64,000 nucleotides of DNA from Bacteroidota bacterium (lineage in GTDB: Bacteria > Bacteroidota > Bacteroidia > Chitinophagales > Chitinophagaceae). The translations under genes and the position numbers were made by a program. Of the stretch, positions 1 to 7,720 are shown piece by piece; position 1 is the stretch's first letter; each line of letters opens with the position of its first letter. The notes under the pieces were generated by a model. It had not been told where the DNA came from. It saw only the letters and a list, made by a program, of their open reading frames with translations, and ran no database searches. The stretch lies in the NCBI GenBank assembly GCA_023416995.1, contig JAEZGI010000082.1:1-64000 (forward strand), given 5' to 3'.

Positions 1-66
1 TCAATAATTCCCGTAAACATTTGGCAAATTTCGCGTTTTTCTGTTTTACTATTTCAGATTTTGTTT

Positions 67-74
67 TATCTTTG
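67..74 (+). promoter_or_regulatory. rpsU promoter, -7 element
   Basis: TATCTTTG matches the Bacteroidota -7 consensus TAnnTTTG and is followed by CCGTCC. No clear TTG lies at the usual distance upstream. The discriminator resembles those of the tRNA-tuf, rplK, rpoB and tRNA-Asp promoters in this window. Confidence 0.6.
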
Positions 75-90
75 CCGTCCTTAAAGAATT

Positions 91-102
91 AAAGGAGGTA
101 TC
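91..102 (+). promoter_or_regulatory. Strong Shine-Dalgarno sequence of rpsU
   Basis: AAAGGAGGTATC lies just before the rpsU ATG at 108 and gives about nine bases of complementarity to the 16S rRNA 3' end. Most genes in this window lack such a site. In Flavobacterium johnsoniae bS21 helps hide the anti-SD, and rpsU keeps a strong SD for autogenous control; the same logic is inferred here. Confidence 0.75.
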
Positions 103-107
103 ATTTT

Positions 108-305
108 ATGTTGATTATTGATTCAAAAGACTGCGAAAATATCGACAAGGCACTCAAAAAGTACAAAAAGAAATTTGAGAAGTCGAAGATTCTATTGCAA
201 TTAAGAGAGCGTCAATCGTATACCAAGAAGTCTGTTAAGCGTCGTGGTGAGGTGTTGAAAGCTGTTTACAAGCAGAAGATCGTAACAGGCGAGATCGAAG
301 GTTAA
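108..305 (+). CDS. rpsU: 30S ribosomal protein bS21
   Basis: This 65-residue, Lys/Arg-rich protein matches bS21 in length and pattern, including the N-terminal segment with DKALKKYKKK and the RRGEVLKA stretch near the C-terminus. bS21 binds the 30S platform near the 3' end of 16S rRNA. In Bacteroidota that position lets bS21, with bS6 and bS18, sequester the anti-Shine-Dalgarno. The gene has its own promoter and a strong SD and ends in a hairpin plus T-run. It precedes a xer recombinase and hpf, an arrangement common in this phylum. Confidence 0.95.
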   Translation: MLIIDSKDCENIDKALKKYKKKFEKSKILLQLRERQSYTKKSVKRRGEVLKAVYKQKIVTGEIEG

Positions 306-329
306 TACAATACTTCCCTCAAAATATTC

Positions 330-364
330 ATAGCTGTAGCGGGTTCCTGCTACGGCTATTTTTT
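330..364 (+). terminator. Terminator after rpsU
   Basis: ATAGCTGTAGC pairs imperfectly with GCTACGGCTAT across a short loop and is followed by a run of T. It separates rpsU from xer. Confidence 0.7.
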
Positions 365-458
365 GTGCCTTTAACCCTGACCCTCGGCAAAAATCTTTTC
401 CTGCACCTTTCTCCTTACGCCCTGATTTGCTTAGCTTTAGATAAGATCCTCTTAAAAC

Positions 459-1358
459 ATGATAAAACCAGGCAGCTCTTTTACCAGTACTTTTCTAGAC
501 TATCTCCGGTTTGAAAAAAGATATTCGAAACATACCGTCCGTGCCTATCACGACGATCTGGACCAGCTCATCAGTTTTACTACTGCCCAGTTTGAAGAAC
601 CGGATCCCGGTAAACTGAGTGCTGCGATGATAAGAAGCTGGCTGGCAGACATGAAAGAAAAAAAGTTTGGATCCCGCACAATCAACCGGAAGATCTCTAC
701 AGTACGATCATTTTACAAATATCTTTTAAGGATCGGTGCCATCGCAAATTCCCCGATGGCCAATGTTACGGCACCAAAGATTTCAAAAAGACTTCCGGGT
801 TTTGTTGAGGAACCGGATATGGCCACATTGCTGACTCATGTTGAGTTTCCGGATAACTGGAAGGGTAGGACAGACCGGTTATTGCTTGATATTTTTTATA
901 ATACAGGTGTACGTCTTTCGGAGCTGATGAACCTGAAAGAACACCAGGTGAATCCCGCGGGCCGCTCCATCAAGATTCTGGGTAAGGGAAATAAAGAGCG
1001 GGTGATACCGGTAAGTGCGGATCTTGTGAACCGGATCCAGGAATATGTTGCTGCAAAACAGGCAGCGGGATGGACCGGGGGTGAATGCCTGCTGGTTACA
1101 GATAAGGGAAAACAGCTTTATCCAAAATATCTCTATCTCGCAGTAAAACATTATTTGTCGCTGATAACAACAAGTGAAAGAAAAAGTCCGCATATCCTGC
1201 GGCACAGTTTTGCCACACATTTATCGAACAATGGTGCCGATATCAATGCAGTGAAAGAGCTGCTGGGGCATGCCAGTTTATCGTCTACCCAGCTTTATAC
1301 CCACAACTCGATACAAAAGCTGAAGGATATTCATAAGAAGGCTCATCCGAAAGCCTGA
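459..1358 (+). CDS. xerC: Tyrosine recombinase XerC/XerD family
   Basis: This 299-residue protein has the usual Xer length. The N-terminal SAM-like DNA-binding domain covers about residues 8-95 and the catalytic domain about 115-290. The expected active-site residues are visible: R152 in GVRLSEL, K176 in the GKGNKER loop, H245 and R248 in HILRH, H271 in LLGHAS and the nucleophile Y280. Xer enzymes resolve chromosome dimers at dif, and this is inferred to be a housekeeping copy because it sits between rpsU and hpf as in many Bacteroidota. Whether it is the XerC or XerD partner cannot be settled from sequence alone. Confidence 0.85.
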   Translation: MIKPGSSFTSTFLDYLRFEKRYSKHTVRAYHDDLDQLISFTTAQFEEPDPGKLSAAMIRSWLADMKEKKFGSRTINRKISTVRSFYKYLLRIGAIANSPMANVTAPKISKRLPGFVEEPDMATLLTHVEFPDNWKGRTDRLLLDIFYNTGVRLSELMNLKEHQVNPAGRSIKILGKGNKERVIPVSADLVNRIQEYVAAKQAAGWTGGECLLVTDKGKQLYPKYLYLAVKHYLSLITTSERKSPHILRHSFATHLSNNGADINAVKELLGHASLSSTQLYTHNSIQKLKDIHKKAHPKA

Positions 1359-1517
1359 AAGGCGGGCAAATTACCGGTTTTTTATTTGGTGGAGCCCGCG
1401 TGGTTAGCTAACTTCATGGAGATAAGAAAAACGCAGGAAAGTATGTAGCCTGCCTGATTTTTACCCGATAAAATAAAGCTCTTTCATATATTGTTCACTG
1501 TTAAAAATGCGATAGTT

Positions 1518-1817
1518 ATGAACGTAAACATTCAGACTGTGCGATTTACTGCAGACGCGAAATTGGTTGATTACGTCAGCGGCAAACTGCAAAAGATCAC
1601 AACCTTTCACGACAGAATTATTAAGGTTGATGTGTTTCTCAAACTTGATAATGTCGTGCATACCATTAAGGATAAGATCGCTGAAATCAGGGTGCAGGTG
1701 CCACGCCAGCAGTTTTTTGTGAAGGCATCCTCGAAGTCCTTTGAAGAATCATTTGACTCCGCACTTAATTCACTTGTAATGCAGATAAAAAGAAAAAAAG
1801 ATAAAAAAGCAGCATAA
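1518..1817 (+). CDS. hpf: Ribosome hibernation promoting factor (short HPF/RaiA)
   Basis: From the ATG at 1518 the product is 99 residues and begins MNVNIQTVRF, the usual first beta strand of HPF/RaiA. A longer reading from a TTG at 1491 adds nine residues that do not fit the family. The protein is the short single-domain form without the C-terminal dimerisation domain of long HPF. It is expected to bind the decoding centre of the 30S subunit in stationary phase and inactivate ribosomes. The C-terminus is lysine rich. The gene follows xer and ends at a clear terminator. Confidence 0.88.
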   Translation: MNVNIQTVRFTADAKLVDYVSGKLQKITTFHDRIIKVDVFLKLDNVVHTIKDKIAEIRVQVPRQQFFVKASSKSFEESFDSALNSLVMQIKRKKDKKAA

Positions 1818-1826
1818 AGAAATTCC

Positions 1827-1850
1827 AAAACCTCCTTCGGGAGGTTTTTT
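1827..1850 (+). terminator. Terminator after hpf
   Basis: AAAACCTCC, loop TTCG, then GGAGGTTTTTT: a short perfect stem with a UUCG-type loop and a T-run. Confidence 0.85.
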
Positions 1851-1920
1851 AGTTTTAGGGCAATGATGAAAACACTTAAAAATTTTCTCTTTTTAAATTT
1901 TTCGATTTAACAAATTCGAT

Positions 1921-1928
1921 TACCTTTG
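1921..1928 (+). promoter_or_regulatory. Promoter of the tRNA-tuf operon, -7 element
   Basis: TACCTTTG followed by CCTTCCC lies 112 nt before the first tRNA. It matches the TAnnTTTG consensus and the discriminator shared by the other housekeeping promoters here. No TTG is evident at the -33 position. Confidence 0.6.
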
Positions 1929-2039
1929 CCTTCCCAAAAATTAGGGTGGGTGACGGAGAGGGGTTGATTAGTTCTTTGCGGTATTGGTTTTCAGACTATT
2001 GAAACAACAACCGGGTAATGTATCCCGGCTTCTAAATAT

Positions 2040-2113
2040 GCCAGTGTAGCTCAGTTGGCCAGAGCAGCTGATTTGTAATCAGCTGGTCGGGGGTTCGAAT
2101 CCCTCCACTGGCT
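2040..2113 (+). tRNA. tRNA-Thr (anticodon TGT)
   Basis: The acceptor stem GCCAGTG/CACTGGC with discriminator T, the D-arm TAGCTCAG, the anticodon loop TTTGTAA and the GGTTCGAATCC T-arm are all visible. CCA is not encoded. Confidence 0.95.
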
Positions 2114-2127
2114 CAGAAGTTTCAATA

Positions 2128-2209
2128 GGGCAGGTTCCAGAGCGGCCAAATGGGGCGGACTGTAAATCCGCTGTCTACGACTTCAGTGGTTCGAATCCAC
2201 TCCTGCCCA
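2128..2209 (+). tRNA. tRNA-Tyr (anticodon GTA)
   Basis: The acceptor stem is GGGCAGG/CCTGCCC with discriminator A. The anticodon is GTA in ACTGTAAAT. A long variable arm makes it 82 nt, as expected for class II tRNA-Tyr. Confidence 0.95.
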
Positions 2210-2322
2210 CATCTTTTTATTAAGATGTTCTGAATTCCATCCTCAAAGATGTTTTTCCTTTTTGCTCCGAGTAAATTCCTAATTTGCGCCTGGTTCAGGA
2301 AAAAGTTCTTTAAGTAATTCAA

Positions 2323-2395
2323 GCGGGAGTAGCTCATTTGGTAGAGCGATAGCCTTCCAAGCTATAGGTGGCGAGTTCGAGCCTCGTCTCCCGCT
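2323..2395 (+). tRNA. tRNA-Gly (anticodon TCC)
   Basis: The acceptor stem is GCGGGAG/CTCCCGC with discriminator T. The anticodon TCC lies in CTTCCAA, and the T-arm is intact. The 113-nt spacer before it holds no recognisable gene. Confidence 0.95.
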
Positions 2396-2483
2396 CAGTT
2401 AGGAACAGTCAAAGGTCAAATAGGTCAAAAAGTAAGCTGTTGTATTTGACTTTCTTATTGCCACTGGCTTCGATGACTGAAAG

Positions 2484-2555
<72 letters not shown>

Positions 2556-2574
2556 CAGAGTTTTAATATGTATG

Positions 2575-2631
2575 TATTGAATGTTGAATATTGTGAGATA
2601 TATTCAATATTCAATAATTCAATATTCAATA
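2575..2631 (+). repeat. Tandem 15-bp repeat and competing hairpin arms in the tuf leader
   Basis: ATTCAATATTCAATA occurs twice in direct succession at 2602-2616 and 2617-2631. A near reverse complement lies at 2575-2593 and could pair with either copy, so the leader RNA between tRNA-Thr and tuf can form two alternative AT-rich stems. Confidence 0.7.
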
Positions 2632-2660
2632 ACATAACACACAACTAAAAACAGATAACG

Positions 2661-3848
2661 ATGTCAAAAGAGACTTTTAAGAGGGATAAACCCCACGTCA
2701 ACGTTGGTACCATCGGTCACATTGACCACGGTAAAACTACTTTAACCGCTGCAATCACCACGATCCTTTCTACAAAGGGTTTTGCGCAGGCGAGAAAGTA
2801 CGATGAAATTGATGCTGCACCCGAGGAAAAAGAAAGAGGTATTACGATCAATACAGCTCACGTGGAATATCAAACCACCAATCGTCACTATGCACACGTT
2901 GACTGTCCTGGTCACGCGGATTATGTAAAAAACATGATCACTGGTGCTGCACAGATGGACGGAGCAATATTAGTTGTGGCTGCTACTGACGGTCCTATGC
3001 CCCAAACAAAAGAACACATCCTTCTGGCCCGCCAGGTAGGTGTACCACGTATGGTTGTGTTTATGAATAAAGTTGACCTGGTTGATGATCCAGAGTTACT
3101 TGAACTGGTTGAAATGGAAATTCGTGAGCTGTTAAGCTTCTACGGTTTCGATGGCGACAATACACCAATCATCAAAGGTTCTGCAACAGGTGCTCTTGCT
3201 GGCGAAGCTCAGTGGGTTAAGGCTGTTGAAGAATTGATGGATGCTGTTGACAGCTACATCCCATTACCTCCACGTCCGGTTGATCAACCGTTCCTGATGT
3301 CTGTTGAAGACGTATTCTCTATCACTGGTCGTGGTACAGTTGCTACCGGCCGTATCGAAAGAGGTCGTATTAAAGTTGGTGAAGCAATCGAGATCGTTGG
3401 TCTTATGGATGCTCCCCTGGCTTCTACAGTTACAGGTGTTGAAATGTTCCGCAAACTGCTTGATGCAGGTGAAGCGGGTGACAACGCAGGTCTTCTGTTA
3501 CGTGGTATTGAAAAAACACAAATTCGCCGCGGTATGGTACTGGTTAAACCAGGATCTATCACTCCTCACACTGAGTTCAAAGGTGAAGTTTATGTATTGA
3601 GCAAAGAAGAAGGTGGTCGTCACACTCCATTCTTCAACAAATACCGTCCTCAGTTCTACTTCCGTACAACAGACGTTACAGGTGAAGTTGAACTGCCAGC
3701 AGGAACTGAAATGGTAATGCCTGGTGATAACACTGCATTAAGCGTTAAGTTGATTCAGCCGATCGCTATGGAGAAAGGTCTGAAGTTCGCGATTCGTGAA
3801 GGTGGACGTACCGTTGGTGCAGGTCAGGTTACAGAAATCGTTAAGTAA
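2661..3848 (+). CDS. tuf: Elongation factor Tu
   Basis: This 395-residue protein is full-length EF-Tu. The GTPase domain shows the P-loop GHIDHGKT, the DCPGHADY G3 motif and the NKVD G4 motif, followed by beta-barrel domains II and III ending in GAGQVTEIVK. EF-Tu carries aminoacyl-tRNA to the ribosomal A site. The gene is read with four upstream tRNAs and followed by a strong terminator, then tRNA-Trp and secE-nusG, the classic tufB arrangement. It is the only tuf copy in the window. Confidence 0.98.
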   Translation: MSKETFKRDKPHVNVGTIGHIDHGKTTLTAAITTILSTKGFAQARKYDEIDAAPEEKERGITINTAHVEYQTTNRHYAHVDCPGHADYVKNMITGAAQMDGAILVVAATDGPMPQTKEHILLARQVGVPRMVVFMNKVDLVDDPELLELVEMEIRELLSFYGFDGDNTPIIKGSATGALAGEAQWVKAVEELMDAVDSYIPLPPRPVDQPFLMSVEDVFSITGRGTVATGRIERGRIKVGEAIEIVGLMDAPLASTVTGVEMFRKLLDAGEAGDNAGLLLRGIEKTQIRRGMVLVKPGSITPHTEFKGEVYVLSKEEGGRHTPFFNKYRPQFYFRTTDVTGEVELPAGTEMVMPGDNTALSVKLIQPIAMEKGLKFAIREGGRTVGAGQVTEIVK

Positions 3849-3891
3849 TTGATCAACCCGGTTAACCGGTGTTTTTCAAAAGAATTAATAT

Positions 3892-3922
3892 AAAAAAGTG
3901 CCTGCATGCAGGCACTTTTTTT
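3892..3922 (+). terminator. Terminator after tuf
   Basis: A perfect inverted repeat is built on AAAAAAGTGCCTGCA and its complement, with A- and T-runs at the ends. It may work in both directions. Confidence 0.88.
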
Positions 3923-3985
3923 CAGCTTAAAAAAAGCTTGATTACAGGATATCATACTTAACTTTGTTTCCTGGTCAAATCTTTT

Positions 3986-4056
3986 ACGGGCATAGTTCAA
4001 TGGTAGAATAGAGGTCTCCAAAACCTTTGATCTGGGTTCGAATCCTAGTGCCCGTG
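3986..4056 (+). tRNA. tRNA-Trp (anticodon CCA)
   Basis: The acceptor stem is ACGGGCA/TGCCCGT with discriminator G. The anticodon loop contains TCTCCAAAA and the T-arm GGGTTCGAATCC is intact. Its place between tuf and secE is conserved in many bacteria. Confidence 0.95.
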
Positions 4057-4110
4057 CAACTTTTTGAAGGTATTAATACCATCAGTATACTAAACCTGCT
4101 GTTTGGGTGT

Positions 4111-4118
4111 TATATTTG
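4111..4118 (+). promoter_or_regulatory. Possible secE-nusG promoter, -7 element
   Basis: TATATTTG fits TAnnTTTG and lies 31 nt before the secE start, but no TTG is present at the -33 spacing. A 12-nt palindrome GGTATTAATACC lies upstream at 4069-4080. Confidence 0.35.
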
Positions 4119-4148
4119 AGAAAAGCTAAATTTATTTAAACCAAGCAG

Positions 4149-4343
4149 ATGAACAAGGTTGCTACTTATTTTAAAGAATCTTACAAAGAATTGCTGGAGA
4201 AAGTGACCTGGCCAACATGGGAGCAACTTCAGCAGTCTACAGTGATTGTGCTGATAGCAACACTGGTAATTACCGGGCTGGTTTGGGGAATGGATCTTGT
4301 GTCGCAATCGGGCCTGAAATTAATCTACTCATTTTTTGGATAA
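4149..4343 (+). CDS. secE: Preprotein translocase subunit SecE
   Basis: This 64-residue protein is the short single-span bacterial SecE. An amphipathic region (YFKESYKELLEKVTWPTW) precedes one transmembrane helix at about residues 33-55, and the KVTWPTW motif is diagnostic. SecE clamps SecY in the inner-membrane translocon. Its stop overlaps the nusG start by one base (TAATG), so the two are translationally coupled. Confidence 0.95.
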   Translation: MNKVATYFKESYKELLEKVTWPTWEQLQQSTVIVLIATLVITGLVWGMDLVSQSGLKLIYSFFG

Positions 4344-4933
4344 TGGAAAATCAAACAACTCAGCAACACGATAATGAAACCACACAACAGGAAACCAAAT
4401 GGTTTGTGTTGCGGGTGGTTAGTGGTAAAGAGCGCAAAGTGAAAGAATACCTGGATAAGGAGATTTCACGCAGCGGATGGACGGACATCGTGAAGCAGGT
4501 TTTTTTGCCGGTAGAGAAAGTGTACAAGGTGCAAAACGGCAAAAAAGTGATGCGTGAGCGTAACTACTATCCAGGTTATGTAATGATAGAAGTTACCGAT
4601 GGAAAATTGTCTGAAGATCTTCGCGAAGCTATAAAGAATACAAATAGTGTTATTCATTTCCTGGGTAAAGAAAACCCCATCGCTTTGAGAAAAGCAGAGG
4701 TGAATAAGATGCTTGGTAAGATGGATGAAATGGCTGAAGCAGGTGGTTCTGCCATGAGCGAACCATTCATCGTTGGGGAAACAATTAAGATCATTGAAGG
4801 ACCATTCAACGACTTCAACGGCATGATTGAAGAAGTAAATGATGAGAAAAAGAAACTGAAAGTAACGGTGAAAATCTTTGGTCGTTCAACCCCTGTTGAA
4901 CTGAATTACATGCAGGTTGAGAAACTTGCCTAA
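4343..4933 (+). CDS. nusG: Transcription termination/antitermination factor NusG
   Basis: From the ATG that overlaps the secE stop, the product is 196 residues and starts MENQTTQQ. A longer reading from 4217 lies inside secE in another frame and is rejected. The first 19 residues are a polar Gln/Thr-rich extension. The NGN domain runs from KWFVLRVVSG to about residue 110, with the NYYPGYV segment typical of NusG. A KOW domain (IIEGPFNDFNG) occupies the C-terminal third. NusG binds RNA polymerase and links it to Rho or the ribosome. A bidirectional terminator follows. Confidence 0.96.
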   Translation: MENQTTQQHDNETTQQETKWFVLRVVSGKERKVKEYLDKEISRSGWTDIVKQVFLPVEKVYKVQNGKKVMRERNYYPGYVMIEVTDGKLSEDLREAIKNTNSVIHFLGKENPIALRKAEVNKMLGKMDEMAEAGGSAMSEPFIVGETIKIIEGPFNDFNGMIEEVNDEKKKLKVTVKIFGRSTPVELNYMQVEKLA

Positions 4934-4959
4934 GCAGCATTTTACAACAAGACATAATT

Positions 4960-4989
4960 AAAAAAAGCCCTCACCGAGGGCTTTTTTTA
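4960..4989. terminator. Bidirectional terminator between nusG and the H1-like gene
   Basis: AGCCCTC and GAGGGCT pair around a three-base loop, flanked by seven A on one side and seven T on the other. It serves both convergent genes. Confidence 0.9.
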
Positions 4990-5006
4990 TTGGTAAAATG
5001 CTTGTA

Positions 5007-5378
5007 TTAATTATTATCTCCTGAGTTTGAGTCAGTGCCCATTTCAGAAGTTGGTTCAGCTCCCGGAGCAGAAACTGGTGCATTTACACCGTTTGAGCGG
5101 GAGGACCTTTTCTTAGCGGCTTTTTTTTTCACAGCTTTTTTCGGAGCTGCTTTTTTAGCGGCTTTTTTTTTTGCGGCTTTCTTAGCTGCTTTTTTAGGGG
5201 CTGCTTTTTTAGCGCCTTTTTTAGCACCTTTCTTAGCTGCTTTTTTCGGAGCTGCTTTTTTAGCGCCTTTTTTTGCACCTTTCTTAGCTGCTTTTTTTGG
5301 AGCTGCTTTTTTAGCGCCTTTTTTTGCGGCTTTCTTAGGAGCTGCTTTTTTAGCTGCCTTTTTCTTTGCTTTGGCCAT
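5007..5378 (-). CDS. Histone H1-like Lys/Ala-repeat protein
   Basis: This 123-residue protein is made largely of Lys and Ala. From about residue 2 to 92 it repeats units such as AAPKKAAKKGAKKGAKK, resembling the C-terminal domain of eukaryotic H1 and bacterial H1-like proteins (for example AlgP or Hc1-type). The last 30 residues are different: acidic, polar and Lys-free (SAPGAEPTSEMGTDSNSG). It probably binds DNA or RNA through charge. It lies antisense between nusG and rplK, which are usually adjacent and co-directional. The repeats make copy-number variation likely. A specific biological role cannot be read from the sequence. Confidence 0.8.
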   Translation of the reverse strand: MAKAKKKAAKKAAPKKAAKKGAKKAAPKKAAKKGAKKGAKKAAPKKAAKKGAKKGAKKAAPKKAAKKAAKKKAAKKAAPKKAVKKKAAKKRSSRSNGVNAPVSAPGAEPTSEMGTDSNSGDNN

Positions 5379-5796
5379 AGTGTTTGTTTTTAATGAGTGG
5401 TTAGTAAATAAAATTTAATGAGTGTTAGTAAAAAATATTTAGAATTTAATGTTTCAAATAGAAAAGCTACGCATAAAATTTCATAAAAACGAAAAAGCGC
5501 CAAAGAACTTATTCATAAGGTGTTAATTTCCTGCATAATTACAAATAGCAAACGTTTAATTTGCATAATTACTTAAAAAATTGTTCCACGCCACAAATTC
5601 TACATTAAAATCCTGTGAATCAGGTGGTTTCCCTTATGGAACGCAAATTATTAAGAAATCTTGTTTCCACAAGCTTTCTTTGCTTTATTCATTTCAAAAT
5701 ACTACCTTTGCGTCCCCAAATAAGAGTTCTTATTATTCGATGGTTTGGGAGTGAGGTTTAAAAGGCTTCACGCTATCACCAAAAAAATGTAAAATC
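5379..5796. other. Divergent intergenic region between the H1-like gene and rplK
   Basis: This 418-bp AT-rich region has no convincing ORF. It carries the rplK promoter at 5679-5710 and must also contain the start signals of the divergent H1-like gene, whose promoter I could not place. Confidence 0.6.
5679..5710 (+). promoter_or_regulatory. rplK operon promoter
   Basis: TTTG at 5679-5682 and TACCTTTG at 5703-5710 are separated by 20 nt, a good match to the Bacteroidota consensus. The -7 is followed by CGTCCCC. It gives the ribosomal-protein operon its own start, needed because the H1-like gene separates it from nusG. Confidence 0.75.
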
Positions 5797-6240
5797 ATGG
5801 CAAAAGAAATTACCGGCTACGTAAAGCTACAGGTAAAAGGCGGCCAGGCAAATCCTGCGCCTCCGGTTGGTCCGGCACTGGGTTCCAAGGGTATCAACAT
5901 CATGGAATTCTGCAAACAGTACAACGCACGCACCCAGGACAAAATGGGTAAAGTACTGCCGGTACTGATCACTGTTTATTCAGACAAGTCTTTCGACTTC
6001 ATTATCAAAACTCCCCCAGCTTCCGTTCAGTTATTAGAAGCAGCTAAGTTACAGGGTGGTTCAAAAGAACCTAATCGTAGCAAAGTAGGTAAAGTGACCT
6101 GGTCACAAATCGAGGCAATCGCCAACGATAAGATGAGTGATCTGAACTGCTTTACACTTGACAGCGCTATGCGCATGGTTGCAGGAACAGCCCGCAGCAT
6201 GGGTATTACCGTTGAAGGTCAAGCACCCTGGGAAAACTAA
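5797..6240 (+). CDS. rplK: 50S ribosomal protein uL11
   Basis: This 147-residue protein begins MAKEITGYVKLQVKGGQANPAPPVG-type, the near-invariant N-terminus of L11, with the proline-rich PPVGPALG linker helix region. The C-terminal rRNA-binding domain ends in GTARSMGITVEG. L11 forms the GTPase-associated centre with 23S rRNA and L10/L12. It is the first gene of rplKAJL, 48 nt before rplA. Confidence 0.98.
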   Translation: MAKEITGYVKLQVKGGQANPAPPVGPALGSKGINIMEFCKQYNARTQDKMGKVLPVLITVYSDKSFDFIIKTPPASVQLLEAAKLQGGSKEPNRSKVGKVTWSQIEAIANDKMSDLNCFTLDSAMRMVAGTARSMGITVEGQAPWEN

Positions 6241-6288
6241 ATCGTTTACATTCCCGTTCACACGGGGATATTCTAAAACTGAATCATC

Positions 6289-6981
6289 ATGGGAACTACC
6301 AAAAAAAGAAAAGTAGTCGATACTAAGGTTGATAAAACCAAATCATATTCCTTAAAGGAAGCATCCAACCTGGTGAAAGAAATAAACACCACAAAGTTTG
6401 ATGCTTCTGTGGATTTACATATCCGTCTTGGAGTGGATCCAAAAAAAGCTGACCAGGCCATCCGTGGTACAGTAAGCCTGCCACATGGTACAGGTAAAAC
6501 AAAAAGAGTACTGGTACTTTGCCCGGCTGATAAAGAAGCCGATGCAAAAGCAGCAGGTGCTGATTACGTTGGATTGGACGAATTTGTTCAGAAGATCGAA
6601 GGTGGATGGGTTGATGTAGATGTAATTATCGCTACCCCTTCTGTAATGCCTAAAATTGGTAAACTCGGTAAGATATTAGGTCCACGTAACCTGATGCCAA
6701 ACCCTAAAACAGGAACTGTTACAAATGATGTAGCAGCAGCAGTGAACGAAGTAAAAGGTGGTAAAATCGCTTTCAAGGTCGACAAGGCTGGTATCATCCA
6801 CGCTTCTATCGGTCGCGTTAGCTTCAGTCCTGAAAAAATTGCAGAAAACAGCAACGAGCTGATCAATGCAATCGTAAAGGCAAAGCCATCATCTTCAAAA
6901 GGAACTTACCTGAAAAGCATTTTCATGGCTAGCAGTATGAGTCCGGCGATCGCTGTTGATACAAAATCATTAATGAACTAA
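6289..6981 (+). CDS. rplA: 50S ribosomal protein uL1
   Basis: At 230 residues this is a normal-length L1 protein with the signature LGKILGPRNLMPNPKTGTV and the lysine-rich C-terminus. L1 forms the mobile stalk at the ribosomal E site and in many bacteria represses translation of its own operon. It lies between rplK and rplJ with short spacers of 48 and 26 nt. The N-terminus is basic (GTTKKRKVVDTKVDKTKS). Confidence 0.98.
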   Translation: MGTTKKRKVVDTKVDKTKSYSLKEASNLVKEINTTKFDASVDLHIRLGVDPKKADQAIRGTVSLPHGTGKTKRVLVLCPADKEADAKAAGADYVGLDEFVQKIEGGWVDVDVIIATPSVMPKIGKLGKILGPRNLMPNPKTGTVTNDVAAAVNEVKGGKIAFKVDKAGIIHASIGRVSFSPEKIAENSNELINAIVKAKPSSSKGTYLKSIFMASSMSPAIAVDTKSLMN

Positions 6982-7007
6982 TTCCGCGAAGGGATAAAAC
7001 TTTTGTT

Positions 7008-7565
7008 ATGAACAAACAGGAAAAAAACGAAGTGATAGAATTGCTGAAAGGCAAGTTCTCACAATACAATAACTTCTATGTTGCCGACACTGAGTCTCTC
7101 ACTGTTGAGCAGGTAGGAAAACTCCGCCGTGCTTGCTTCGACAAGCAGGTTGAAATGAGAGTGGCAAAAAACACCCTCATCAAAAAAGCATTGGAATCAC
7201 TTGACAGCACCAAGTATGAAGGTGTGTACGAGTCGCTCCATAAAGTAACAGCATTGTTGTTCTCTGAAAACCCTAAGGAACCAGCTCTGATCATCAGCTC
7301 ATTCCGCAAGGAAAGCAACGTTCAAAAGCCAGAACTTAAGGCTGCATTCATCAACGGCGATGTTTATTCAGGCGATGAAAGTCTGAAATCACTGACCCAG
7401 ATCAAAACTAAGAATGAACTGATCGGTGAAGTAATTGGATTGTTGCAATCTCCGGCTAAACGCGTTTTGGCTGCCTTGTTGCATCATCACGAAAAACAAG
7501 CTGCAGGTGAAACTGCCGGCGCAGAAGCATCAGCTCCTGAAGCACCAGCTGCTCCCGAAGCTTAA
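7008..7565 (+). CDS. rplJ: 50S ribosomal protein uL10
   Basis: At 185 residues this is L10, starting MNKQEKNEVIELLKGKFSQY and containing the RRACFDKQVEMRVAKNTLIKKA-type rRNA-binding segment. The C-terminal helix that carries L7/L12 dimers is followed by an Ala/Pro/Glu-rich tail of about 20 residues. L10 is the base of the L12 stalk. Only 26 nt separate it from rplA, so the long structured L10 leader seen in enterics has no room here. Confidence 0.97.
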   Translation: MNKQEKNEVIELLKGKFSQYNNFYVADTESLTVEQVGKLRRACFDKQVEMRVAKNTLIKKALESLDSTKYEGVYESLHKVTALLFSENPKEPALIISSFRKESNVQKPELKAAFINGDVYSGDESLKSLTQIKTKNELIGEVIGLLQSPAKRVLAALLHHHEKQAAGETAGAEASAPEAPAAPEA

Positions 7566-7720
7566 TTGTAACCCCCTGCTTACAAAAGCGAAAGGGTTTT
7601 ATCAAGCGTAAATTTTTATCAAATAACCCAGGCCTGAGGGTAAATTAAAGGCAAAATTTTTTTAATCATCTCCGCCGGAGTCTTAAACCAGGCACTGAAG
7701 GCGGAAAAAATTTTAATCAA
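7566..7720 (+). other. rplJ-rplL spacer with small hairpin
   Basis: This spacer is 155 nt, longer than the other gaps in the operon, with no ORF. It holds the hairpin CTCC-GCC-GGAG at 7670-7680 and two loosely similar AT-rich blocks, one ending just before the rplL ATG. It could set L12 stoichiometry, but nothing specific shows this. Confidence 0.4.

Noticed and set aside
459..1358. Tyrosine recombinase considered as an island integrase
   Set aside because: The rpsU-xer-hpf context is a housekeeping arrangement in Bacteroidota, and no att repeats flank it.
1491..1517. TTG-started extension of hpf
   Set aside because: The ATG at 1518 gives the canonical HPF N-terminus; the nine added residues do not fit.
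2602..2631. Tandem repeat considered as a CRISPR fragment
   Set aside because: The copies are adjacent without spacers, are AT-rich and short, and no cas gene is near.
4217..4342. N-terminal extension of nusG
   Set aside because: It lies inside secE in another frame; the overlapping TAATG start gives the normal NusG length.
5035..5418. Plus-strand ORF of 127 codons rich in Phe, Ala and Leu
   Set aside because: It is the mirror image of the Lys/Ala-repeat gene on the other strand, whose AAG/GCC-type codons read as Phe/Leu/Ala in reverse. It runs through the H1-like start region.
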